Shown here one piece after another: positions 45,431-55,074 of a stretch of DNA of 64,000 nucleotides. The stretch is taken from NCBI GenBank assembly GCA_903911145.1, contig CAIWCD010000048.1:234824-298823 (forward strand), in the 5' to 3' direction. Position numbers and translations under genes: made by a program. Within the stretch, counting starts at the first letter, position 1. Every line of letters starts with the position of its first letter. Origin of the DNA: an uncultured delta proteobacterium. GTDB taxonomy: Bacteria; Myxococcota; Myxococcia; Myxococcales; 40CM-4-68-19. Below the pieces are notes generated by a model. It was not told the origin of the DNA and searched no databases. It saw only the letters and a list, made by a program, of their open reading frames with translations.

Positions 45431-46165
45431 TTAGACTTCCGCGGCCACCGGCGCCTGCTCGCGCGCAGCGTAGATGAACCGATAGCAGCTCGGGCAGGTC
45501 TGGATCTCTGCACCCGTGCGCAGAAGGTTCGCCATGTGCGGCGGGATGTTCATCTGGCAACCCTTGCAGGTGCCACCGACCACCGCCGCGACCGCGACGC
45601 CGCCGCGCTGCTTGCGGATGCGCTCGTACTTCGCGACGAGGCCGTGCTCGCACTTCGCGACCGCCTCCGCGCGCTGCACCTCGAGCGCCTTGATCTGCTC
45701 CTGCGCGGCCGTGAGCAGCGCGCCGATCTCCTGCCCTTCGCGCGCAGAGACCGCCTCCTTCTCGGAGAGCGTGACCTCAGCCGCAGCGGCCGACTTCTTC
45801 AGCTCCTCGTACTCGCCGAGCAGCCGCTTGAGCTCGAGGCTGGCCGTCTCGTTCGTCTTCTTCGCGATGTCGAGTTCGCGGGCGAGCGCCGCATATTCAC
45901 GCGGCGTCTTGAGCTCGGCGAGGCGCGTTTCCCACTTGCGCACCTTCTCCTGCTCGAGCCCGTGCATCTCCGTCTGCTGGCGACGCGCGCGCTCATTTTC
46001 CGCGAGCTTGCCGCGCAGTCCGTCGAGCTGCGACTTGGCGCTGTTCTTCTGATTCTCGATCTGCTTGAGCCGCTGCGGATGCTTCTCCGCGGCAGCCGCG
46101 AGGTCGCGGATCTGGAGGTCGATGTTCTGCAGCTCTTCGAGCGTCTTCAGCTTGTCTTGCGACAA
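45431..46165 (-). CDS. C4-type zinc-ribbon coiled-coil protein (DUF164 family)
   Basis: About 244 residues from the TTG at 46165, chosen because AAGGAG stands 6 bases before it; the GTG at 46192 is in frame but has no comparable site. Residues 1-180 are a long helical hairpin ('LKTLEELQNIDLQIRDLAA', 'KTPREYAALARELDIAKK', 'QEIGALLTAAQEQIKALEVQ'). The C-terminal region has a CxxC...CxxC zinc ribbon ('GTCKGCQMNIPP', 'IQTCPSCYRFIY'). The family resembles the chlamydial CT398/CdsZ protein; its role in other bacteria is not settled. It stands upstream of RNase HI and rnpB on the same strand. Confidence 0.85.
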   Translation of the reverse strand: MSQDKLKTLEELQNIDLQIRDLAAAAEKHPQRLKQIENQKNSAKSQLDGLRGKLAENERARRQQTEMHGLEQEKVRKWETRLAELKTPREYAALARELDIAKKTNETASLELKRLLGEYEELKKSAAAAEVTLSEKEAVSAREGQEIGALLTAAQEQIKALEVQRAEAVAKCEHGLVAKYERIRKQRGGVAVAAVVGGTCKGCQMNIPPHMANLLRTGAEIQTCPSCYRFIYAAREQAPVAAEV

Positions 46166-46295
46166 ATGGTGCTCCTTTTTTCCGCGGTACACGCGCAGGG
46201 GAGCGGCGGCGCGGGGAACTGCTTCTCGTATGTCGAGGGCTCTGTGTCAACGATCGCCGCATAGGCCAAGCGCAGTGTGCACCCAACGCACGCGG

Positions 46296-47294
46296 TTACT
46301 GCTGCTCGGTGGCAATAAATGACCCCGTCGTCCCGGTCGAGGCGTAGTGGTTCCCTGCCGCGTCCACGAGCGAGTAGCTGATCGTCGCAGCGCCGTTCAT
46401 CGTCGTGCCGCTGCGCGCACCCGAGAAGACGAACGTGCCCGCCCCATGCGGCGTCGCCAGATGCGCCTCAAGACTCGCGTCGCTGCCGGAGATCTCCCCC
46501 GCCATCGGGGCGTCGAAGGGCAGCGCGTTGCACGTGTCATTCGGTGGCGTGACGGTGTTGACGATGTCGATGTACGCCGTGGTCGTCGCCGTCCCCGAGA
46601 GACCGCCGCTTTCGCTCAAGTTGAACGTCACGATCCCTGAGGCCGACACGCTGTATTCGCAGCCGATCGAATCGGTCACGCTGTTCATCGGCGCGTTCCA
46701 GGTCGCGCTCACGAACGTCTCCGAGAGCATGAACTTCGCAGTGACGGTGGTGTCCGCGTTCAGCACCAGCGTGCACGGTTGAGTCGAATCGGTGCCCGTG
46801 CACGCGCCTCCCCAGGCCGTCATCGTCGAGCCTGCGTTCGGCGTCGCGGTGATGACGATTGTGCTTCCGGGTGCGAAGCCAGGATCTCCCGCGGGATTCG
46901 CGAAGAGCCCGCCCGTGCCGGTGCCGAGCTTGCTGAGCGTCAGCGTCACTTCCACGGGCTGCACCGTGATCGCGATCGAAGCACTCTTCCCCGCGCAGCT
47001 CCCCGCGATGTTCGCCACGCCGACCGCGATCGCGGTAACGACCCCGGTGTTCGCATCGACCGTCGCCGCCGCGCTGTCGTCGGAGGCGTAGCTGCACGGC
47101 ACGCCGATCATCTCGACTCCGCGCGCATCGAGCGGCACCGCAGTCACCTGCGCGGTATCGCCGACCCGTGGCGTCGCGTTGCTCGTCGTGATCTGCACCG
47201 ACGCAACGGCCGCCCCCGACTTGCCGCAGCCACACAGAGCGAGCGCAAGAGAGAGGCCCGCCACCATCGCTCGACTGCCGGAATTCGAGATCAT
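46296..47294 (-). CDS. Big_2/InlB-repeat lipoprotein
   Basis: About 332 residues from the ATG at 47294 with a purine-rich GAGGCGGG upstream; an in-frame ATG at 47324 would add 10 residues. The signal peptide ends in the lipobox 'LALCGC'. Residues approx. 30-115 are a Big_2 domain ('ASVQITTSNATPRVGDTAQVTAVPLDARGVEM', 'VTAIAVGVANIAG'). A divergent InlB-type repeat follows ('TLTLSKLGTGTGGLFANP', 'GSTIVITATPNAGSTMTAWGGAC', 'CTLVLNADTTVTAKF'). The C-terminal 150 residues are beta-rich with paired cysteines ('NDTCNALPFDAPMAGEISG'). Likely a surface lipoprotein; no ligand can be predicted. Confidence 0.75.
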   Translation of the reverse strand: MISNSGSRAMVAGLSLALALCGCGKSGAAVASVQITTSNATPRVGDTAQVTAVPLDARGVEMIGVPCSYASDDSAAATVDANTGVVTAIAVGVANIAGSCAGKSASIAITVQPVEVTLTLSKLGTGTGGLFANPAGDPGFAPGSTIVITATPNAGSTMTAWGGACTGTDSTQPCTLVLNADTTVTAKFMLSETFVSATWNAPMNSVTDSIGCEYSVSASGIVTFNLSESGGLSGTATTTAYIDIVNTVTPPNDTCNALPFDAPMAGEISGSDASLEAHLATPHGAGTFVFSGARSGTTMNGAATISYSLVDAAGNHYASTGTTGSFIATEQQ

Positions 47295-47671
47295 CGCACG
47301 CCCGCCTCGAGAATTACTTGTCATGTACAACCATTCCCTTCAACTCCCTCAAGTATGCACTTGAGGTGCCGCGCGAGCCCCACGACAGAGTGGAGCTGCG
47401 GGGCGGGATGCGCGGCGGGCAACATTTCGCGCCGTCAACCCGCTCCGGGTTCGCGGAGCACGCGCACCCGCTTCGACAGCGGCGGGTTCCGGGAACCCGG
47501 CCGCGCCCGGGTGCGGAGAAGTTCAGCTCGCGTGCGATGCCACGCACTCCGCGCGCTCTGAGCCTCGCGCCCTCGCCGCGTCCGAGACATACAGGCGCGT
47601 GTGGCCCACCGCGCATCCAGCCCCGCGGCGCCGCGCATCTCGATTCAATGCGCGCGCGACAACACAAAGAG
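47295..47671. other. Intergenic region between Big_2 lipoprotein and tRNA-Met
   Basis: 377 bases with no supportable gene. A plus-strand frame of about 146 residues runs through it and the tRNA, but its end is the familiar antisense translation of a tRNA (ARQDSNLQ-type), so it is rejected. Direct promoter signals for the lipoprotein were not recognised. Confidence 0.5.
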
Positions 47672-47743
47672 TGGGCCCGGCAGGATTCGAACCTGCAACA
47701 CTCCGGTTATGAGCCAGGTGCTCTGCCGTTGAGCTACAGGCCC
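47672..47743 (-). tRNA. tRNA with CAT anticodon (Met or Ile2)
   Basis: 72 nt that fold into a cloverleaf: acceptor GGGCCTG/CGGGCCC (one G-U), D stem GCTC/GAGC, anticodon loop CTCATAA, and T arm GCAGG TTCGAAT CCTGC with the standard TTCGA core. No CCA is encoded. The acceptor starts with G-C pairs, and the three G-C pairs of initiator tRNA are absent from the anticodon stem, so it is elongator Met or a lysidine-modified Ile tRNA. The anticodon stem has a G-U at 29-41 and a C27-A43 mismatch. It lies only 11 nt beyond the rpoD stop codon. Confidence 0.9.
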
Positions 47744-47754
47744 TTCAAGGCCGA

Positions 47755-49911
<2,157 letters not shown>

Positions 49912-49992
49912 CTTCTCAAGCTCCGGGCAATGCGTGATGCGGGGTTGTGTGTCCTAACAAGAATCGGTGCAACGCGCAGGTTTTCTGATCGG

Positions 49993-52077
49993 TTACGGCT
50001 GGTTCCTGCTGTTTCGTGCTGCGCGGCGGCGGACGATTTCCTCCGCGCCGGCGGTGCGGGCATGCTTGTCGAGCGCGGCAGCGAGTCGCTTCTTTTCCAG
50101 CTCAGCGCCAGCCGCATCCTGACCGACCCGGCCGCTCGCGGCCTCGGCCACGAGGCGTGACAGGCGCGCCCGCAGCGCATCGTCGTCGATGGTCGAGATG
50201 AGCCCCTCGCGATCGAGCGCGCCGGCCTTGCCCTGCGCGAAGATCCGCTCAGCGAGATCCCGCAGCGTTGCGTTCGCGAAGGTCGCCGTTGCCTCTCCTC
50301 CGCGGTGCGCGGCCGCGAACTGCGCCAACTCCACCGACTGGAGAATCTGCGCGACCAGATGCAACTCCTGAAGCGGAGCATCGCGACGCACCGGCTTCTC
50401 GGCCGGACGCGGCGGGGGATTCGAACGCGGATCAGTCGCGCCATCAGCCTGCGCATGGCCAGAACGAGGATCGCGCGCCGAGCCTTGCTGGGAGCGGCCC
50501 GGAGCATCCTGCGACGACCGATTGAAGCGAGACGAATCTGCACCGTTCGCCGCTGGTCTCGTGGACGATGGGCCGCCGGAGCCATTCGACGCGCCTGTCT
50601 GCAGGCCCGAAGGACCCGCTCCACGAGAGGCCCGCTGCTGCTGATCGCGCGGATTGCGCGACGACCCGCTGCCACTATCGGCGGTGCGAGGCCCGGCATC
50701 CGAAGAGGCTCGTGAGCCCGATCCATGAGCCGGATGCGCAGCCTGTTCGCGCGCGCTCTCGGCGAGCGCGAGCCGCACCACCTCGACCGACGCGCCCAGT
50801 TTTTCGGCGACCTTCTCGACGTAGAGTTCACGCGCGAGCGCATTGGGCGCGGCCCGGACGATTCCCGCGACCGAAGCGACGGCCCGCACGCGCGCCTCGA
50901 TCGACGCGTTCGCACCGACGCCTGCAAGTGCACGCTCGAGAAGAAACTGCAGCGACGCCGGCGCCTCGCGCAGCATCTCTCGAAAGGCCGGCGTTCCGAC
51001 ACGCGCCACCGTCTCGTCGGGATCTTCTCCGTCCGGAGGCACGAGCACGCGCGCAGCCACGCCAGCCGCGGCCGCCAGCTCCGACGCCCGCGTCGCCGCG
51101 CGGATGCCAGCGTTGTCGCCATCGAAGACGAAGACGAGCTCCTTCGCTCCCGCGCGCGCGACCAGCTCGAGATGTCGCTCGGTCATCGCCGTACCGCAGG
51201 TCGCGACCGCCGTCTGCACGCCCGCCTGGTGCAGACCGATCGCGTCGAAGTATCCCTCGACGAAGAGCGCGACTCCCTCTTTGCGAATCGAGTCGCGAGC
51301 ACGGTCGAGTCCGAAGAGCGTGTTCCCCTTCTGGTAGAGCGGCGTCTCCGGCGAATTGAGATACTTCGCGTCGCTCTCTCCCTCGAGAATTCGCCCGCCG
51401 AACGCGACGGTGCGCCCGCTCTCGCGGATGGGGATCGTCAAGCGTCCGCGGAAGCGATCGTAGAGGCTGCCATCCGCGCGACCGCGCCCCTGGCCGCCCG
51501 CAGCGCCTTTTCGCGGAACAGCGAGTCCCGCCTCCTCGATGAGATCGGGCGCGATCTTGCTGCGCGCAAGCGACTTCGAGAGCGCGTCCCAGAGCGCCGG
51601 CGCGTAGCCGAGTCGCCAGGCCTTCGCCGTCTCGACAGTGCAGCCGCGCTTCTCGAGATGCTCGCGCGCGATCGCGCCCTTGGGGTGCTCCCAGAGAACC
51701 CGCTCGAAGAAGACGCAGGCCTTCTCGTTCACCTCGGCAATCGCGGCGCGCCGCTGCACCCGCTTGCGCTCGAGAGGATCTTCCGACTCAAGCACGACGC
51801 CGAACTCAGTGGCGAGCTGCTCGACCGCTTCGCGGAAGCTCTTGCCGTCGATCTCCATGACGAACTTGATCGCGTCTCCGCTCTTGCCGCAGCCGAAGCA
51901 GTGGAACATCCGCTTCTCGGGCGCGACGTAGAACGAAGGCGTCTTCTCGCCGTGGAACGGGCAGAGCCCGCGCAGATCACGGCCCGTACGCTTGAGCTGG
52001 ACGCGCCGGCCAACGACCGTCGCGACGTCCACTCTCTCGCGCAGCTCCTCGAGCTTCTCGTCGGAGATGCCGGCCAA
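49993..52077 (-). CDS. dnaG: DNA primase DnaG
   Basis: 694 residues from a TTG start with AAGGAG 5 bases before it. Residues 1-100 form the zinc-binding domain ('GLCPFHGEKTPSFYVAPEKRMFHCFGCGKSGDAIKFVME', CHC2 type). The TOPRIM catalytic core follows ('VALFVEGYFDAIGLHQAGV', 'VFVFDGDNAGIRAATRA', 'LVPPDGEDPDETV'), with the acidic metal-binding residues. A Ser/Gly/Asn/Pro-rich linker of about 130 residues precedes a C-terminal helical domain likely to bind the DnaB helicase ('LQELHLVAQILQSVELAQFAA', 'RLSRLVAEAASGRVGQ'). It makes RNA primers for lagging-strand synthesis. It sits between yqeY (87 bp) and rpoD (81 bp). Confidence 0.96.
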   Translation of the reverse strand: MAGISDEKLEELRERVDVATVVGRRVQLKRTGRDLRGLCPFHGEKTPSFYVAPEKRMFHCFGCGKSGDAIKFVMEIDGKSFREAVEQLATEFGVVLESEDPLERKRVQRRAAIAEVNEKACVFFERVLWEHPKGAIAREHLEKRGCTVETAKAWRLGYAPALWDALSKSLARSKIAPDLIEEAGLAVPRKGAAGGQGRGRADGSLYDRFRGRLTIPIRESGRTVAFGGRILEGESDAKYLNSPETPLYQKGNTLFGLDRARDSIRKEGVALFVEGYFDAIGLHQAGVQTAVATCGTAMTERHLELVARAGAKELVFVFDGDNAGIRAATRASELAAAAGVAARVLVPPDGEDPDETVARVGTPAFREMLREAPASLQFLLERALAGVGANASIEARVRAVASVAGIVRAAPNALARELYVEKVAEKLGASVEVVRLALAESAREQAAHPAHGSGSRASSDAGPRTADSGSGSSRNPRDQQQRASRGAGPSGLQTGASNGSGGPSSTRPAANGADSSRFNRSSQDAPGRSQQGSARDPRSGHAQADGATDPRSNPPPRPAEKPVRRDAPLQELHLVAQILQSVELAQFAAAHRGGEATATFANATLRDLAERIFAQGKAGALDREGLISTIDDDALRARLSRLVAEAASGRVGQDAAGAELEKKRLAAALDKHARTAGAEEIVRRRAARNSRNQP

Positions 52078-52164
52078 CCTGCTCCTTCAATCTGCAATCG
52101 ATTGCAATTTCGGCCCGCACTTCTGCGCGAGCCACTCCATCACCTGCGTGCGCCGGGCCGCTCC

Positions 52165-52617
52165 CTATGCGGTCGCGAGCGCTTTCTTCACCGCGTCGCT
52201 CACGCGCCGGCCCTCGGCCCGACCCGCGACTTCCGGCTGCAGCACCTTCATCACCGCGCCCATTCCCTTCGCATCCTTCACGCCTGCCTTCGCCACCGCC
52301 GCCACCGCCATCGCGTCGAGCTCGGCGTCGGTCAGCTGCTGTGGGAGGAACTTCTCGAGCATCGCGATCTCATCGAGCTCGTTCTGTGCAAGCTCCGGAC
52401 GATTCCCCGCGGTGAACTGCGCGGCCGCATCGCGCCGTTGCTTGATCTGCACCTGCACGCAATGAATGACCGCGACGTCATCGAGCTCCGCACCCTTCTC
52501 GATCTCGCGATACTTCAACGCACTCTTGAGCGCGCGCAGCAGCGTCAGCCGCTTCGCATCTCGTGCGCGGGCCGCGTCCTTCATCTCGGAATCAATGCGC
52601 AGAAGCAGCATGGCCAT
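52165..52617 (-). CDS. yqeY: GatB/YqeY-domain protein
   Basis: 150 residues covering the usual YqeY length. It has the helical patterns 'RIDSEMKDAARARDAKRLTLLRALKSALKYREIEKGAELDD', 'VIHCVQVQIKQRRDAAAQFTAGNRPELAQNELDEIAMLEKFLPQQLTD' and the tail 'GAVMKVLQPEVAGRAEGRRVSDAVKKAL', matching the GatB tRNA-binding C-terminal fold. Its cellular role is not settled; a link with tRNA-dependent amidation is suggested by homology only. It lies between rpsU and dnaG, as in many bacteria. Confidence 0.93.
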   Translation of the reverse strand: MAMLLLRIDSEMKDAARARDAKRLTLLRALKSALKYREIEKGAELDDVAVIHCVQVQIKQRRDAAAQFTAGNRPELAQNELDEIAMLEKFLPQQLTDAELDAMAVAAVAKAGVKDAKGMGAVMKVLQPEVAGRAEGRRVSDAVKKALATA

Positions 52618-52659
52618 CTCGTCGGGTCAGGCAGTGGAGGATCAAACATCGATCGAATA

Positions 52660-52709
52660 ACAACAGAGACCCCGCGAAGCTGCCCTCGTTCGAGGAACAA
52701 CTTGCGGGG
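52660..52709 (-). terminator. Hairpin after rpsU
   Basis: On the minus strand CCCCGCAAG (52709-52701) pairs with CTTCGCGGGG (52679-52670) with a single bulge, around an inner CTCG/CGAG hairpin. It is followed by TCTCTGTTGTTATT. It lies 26 bp after the rpsU stop and before yqeY, and may cut down transcription into yqeY-dnaG-rpoD rather than stop it fully. Confidence 0.5.
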
Positions 52710-52735
52710 CCGCTGGGTGTGAATTTGCAGAGTGG

Positions 52736-52933
52736 CTAGTTGACGCCCTTCCGCATCTTCTTGAGGGCGCGCTTCTTGGCCGCCAGCGCCTTCTTCTTGC
52801 GCTTCACCGACGGCTTCTCGTAGTGCTCACGCTTCCTGATTTCGCTCAGGATGCCTGCCTTCTCGCACTGCTTCTTGAAGCGCTTCATCGCGTTTTCGAA
52901 CGACTCACCTTCTTTTACGCGTACGCCCGGCAT
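52736..52933 (-). CDS. rpsU: 30S ribosomal protein S21
   Basis: 65 residues, the expected size. It begins '[20 protein letters not shown]' and ends in a strongly basic tail ('[22 protein letters not shown]'), with the family's '[22 protein letters not shown]' core. S21 aids base-pairing of the Shine-Dalgarno sequence on the 30S subunit. First gene of the macromolecular-synthesis series, followed by a hairpin and yqeY. The HU gene lies 169 bp upstream. Confidence 0.97.
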   Translation of the reverse strand: MPGVRVKEGESFENAMKRFKKQCEKAGILSEIRKREHYEKPSVKRKKKALAAKKRALKKMRKGVN

Positions 52934-53102
52934 AGTAAATTCACCACCCTTCGAGAGCCGCCACGTGGAGTGAGCGGCCCGCCGAAAATTTTTGAAAGCG
53001 GCGCACTATAGGAAAGAAGGGGCAACTGTCAATCATCGCGCAGCAGAGTCGCGCGCGATCGTGACGGGTTGCGCGGAGAATCGGGGTGCGAATCGCGAGC
53101 GA

Positions 53103-53426
53103 CTACGTGTCGTCGCCGTCGTCGCTGCCCGCGTCCGCGAGCTCGGCCGTGCCGCCGTTCACCCGCTCGCGCAGCTCTTTGCCGGTACGGAAGAGAATGC
53201 CGCGCTTGGGCTTGACCGGGATCACCGCACCGGTCTTCGGATTGCGCCCGTTGTAGCCCTGGTACTGCTTGACGTGGAACGCGCCCAGCCCGCGAATCTC
53301 GATGTTCTCGCCCTTGCAGAGCGCGTCCTTCATCGAATCGAAGATGGTCTCGACGGTCTGCTCGGCTTGCTTCTGCGTCAGCTGCCGCTTGGCGACCAGC
53401 ATGGCGATCAGATCACTCTTGAGCAT
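53103..53426 (-). CDS. HU/IHF-family DNA-binding protein
   Basis: 107 residues. The helical dimerisation part ('MLKSDLIAMLVAKRQLTQKQAEQTVETIFDSMKDAL') and the DNA-gripping beta arm ('IRGLGAFHVKQYQGYNGRNPKTGAVIPVKPKRGILFRTGKELRERV') match HU/IHF. The pattern around 'GRNPKTG' is common to both HU and IHF-beta. It has a 20-residue acidic tail ('ELADAGSDDGDDT') that classic HU lacks. It bends DNA and helps organise the nucleoid. It lies between yihY and rpsU on the same strand. Confidence 0.92.
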   Translation of the reverse strand: MLKSDLIAMLVAKRQLTQKQAEQTVETIFDSMKDALCKGENIEIRGLGAFHVKQYQGYNGRNPKTGAVIPVKPKRGILFRTGKELRERVNGGTAELADAGSDDGDDT

Positions 53427-53513
53427 GGGGCGTACTCTTTCCAGGCAAAGAAGACCTTAGACGCTACCTGAACGGCGACACGGGCGGCAAGAGCCATGTT
53501 CGATGCAGGACGG

Positions 53514-54992
53514 TCACGCCTGAGACGGCCTCGGCGGCAACGCGGGCGCATGCGACTCGACGCCATCGCCGGGCACATCCAGCGGCGCCGAGATCGCAGT
53601 GGGCACAATCGACAGCGGCGGAACCGTCAGCGTCGGAACTGGCGCCAGCGCGTCGGCGTCGTGGGCCTCGAGAAACGCCGCGATGCTCTGCTGTAGCGCG
53701 AGCGATGCGGCGCGATCGGCCTCTTCCCACGCGCGCACCAGCGGCTCGGCGATCGGATCTGCATCGGGGTGCGGATAGGAGAGCGTCAAGCGTGCGCAGA
53801 GCCGCAGCTCCGCCAGCGTGATCGTCGCGGGATCGCGCGCCAGCAGCCAGCGGCGTGAACGGGTCTCGGCGACCAGCCCCGAGGTGCGCAGCGCGCGAAG
53901 ACACTCGAGCACCAGCCGCCGCGGCACCGCGAGTTCACTCGCGATCCAGTGCGGGCGGATCGGCGCGTTGCGCTCACGATGCTGTCGGACCAGCTCAATC
54001 GCCACGCGCGCCGTCAGCGCCTCGCGCACTGCGGCCCCTTGCAGGAGCGCATTCGGCTCCGCGCGGCGCGACGCCTCGAGCGCAAAGCAGAGCCGGCAGC
54101 CGCCCAGCGTGATCAGCCACGAGATGTAGATCCACATCAGGGTGATCGGCAGCACGGCGAGCGAGCCGTAGATCATGTGGACCTGCACCATCCGCGACGA
54201 CGCGAAGGCGAAGATGAACTTCGCGAGCTCCCAGAGCGTGCCGGCGACGAAGGCGGCCGTGAGCGCGGTCCGCATCGGCACCGGCGCGTTCGGCAGAACC
54301 TTGTAGAGCAGCGTCAACGCAGCGTAGGTGATCGCCACGGCAGAGAGCGCAGTCAGCACATGCAGCAGCTCGCTGTGGCCGGCCTGCGCGTGGGCTGCGT
54401 GAAGCGTCTGCAGATTGGAGATGCGCCAGGTCAGCGCCAGCGAACCGGCGAGGAAGATCGGCCCCAGCGTGATGAACGACCAGTACTTCAAGAGCCGGTC
54501 GAGCAGCTTGCGCGGACGCTTGACGCCATAGATGTGATTGAACGCGCTCTCGATATTCCAGAGCAGCGAGACGACGGACACGAGGAGAAAGGCGAAGCCG
54601 ATCACGCCGAGCGTCTTGACGTTGGCGTTGGTCGAGAGCTGCTGCAGGCGGCTGGCGAGCGCGGTGCTCGCGTTGATCCCGAGCTGCTGCGTGACCCAGC
54701 TCTCCACAGAGTTGCGCAGCGCCGCTTCGTCGCCGACGAGGTCGAGCACGCTGTAGATCACCGCGAGCAGCGGGACGAGCGCGAAGAGAGTCAGGTAGGT
54801 GAGCGCAGATGCGCGCAGCGAAATCGTCTCGCCCGTGAAACCGCGCGCCAGCAACAGCGTCGCCCGGACAGCACGGCGTGCGCCAGGAATCGCATGCAGA
54901 AGAGAGCCGAGCCTGCGCATCCGCTCCAGCAGCGGCTCGCGCGCCGCGTGCGCATCCGCAGCGGGAACCGGAAATGTCTTTGGCGCGCTCAC
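53514..54992 (-). CDS. YihY/BrkB-family inner-membrane protein
   Basis: About 492 residues from the GTG at 54992; the frame stays open into the rne gene but that part is not plausible. The core (approx. 20-290) has six membrane segments and the YihY signatures 'LRASALTYLTLFALVPLLAVIYSVLD', 'WNIESAFNHIYGVKRPRKLLDRLLKYWSFITLGPIFL', 'LLYKVLPNAPVPMRTALTAAFVAGTLWELAKFIFA' and 'IYGSLAVLPITLMWIYISWLITLGG'. It was formerly called RNase BN, but that is no longer held. The C-terminal 200 residues look winged-helix-like ('HWIASELAVPRRLVLECLRALRTSGLVAETR'). It follows rne by about 80 bp. The transported or bound partner is unknown. Confidence 0.85.
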   Translation of the reverse strand: MSAPKTFPVPAADAHAAREPLLERMRRLGSLLHAIPGARRAVRATLLLARGFTGETISLRASALTYLTLFALVPLLAVIYSVLDLVGDEAALRNSVESWVTQQLGINASTALASRLQQLSTNANVKTLGVIGFAFLLVSVVSLLWNIESAFNHIYGVKRPRKLLDRLLKYWSFITLGPIFLAGSLALTWRISNLQTLHAAHAQAGHSELLHVLTALSAVAITYAALTLLYKVLPNAPVPMRTALTAAFVAGTLWELAKFIFAFASSRMVQVHMIYGSLAVLPITLMWIYISWLITLGGCRLCFALEASRRAEPNALLQGAAVREALTARVAIELVRQHRERNAPIRPHWIASELAVPRRLVLECLRALRTSGLVAETRSRRWLLARDPATITLAELRLCARLTLSYPHPDADPIAEPLVRAWEEADRAASLALQQSIAAFLEAHDADALAPVPTLTVPPLSIVPTAISAPLDVPGDGVESHAPALPPRPSQA

Positions 54993-55074
54993 GCGGCGGA
55001 TGATGTCCCGGCTCCCACTGCGCGTCCAGACATTGACCGCGCAGCGAGAGCCGAGTCGGCGAACAGGCGCTGCA

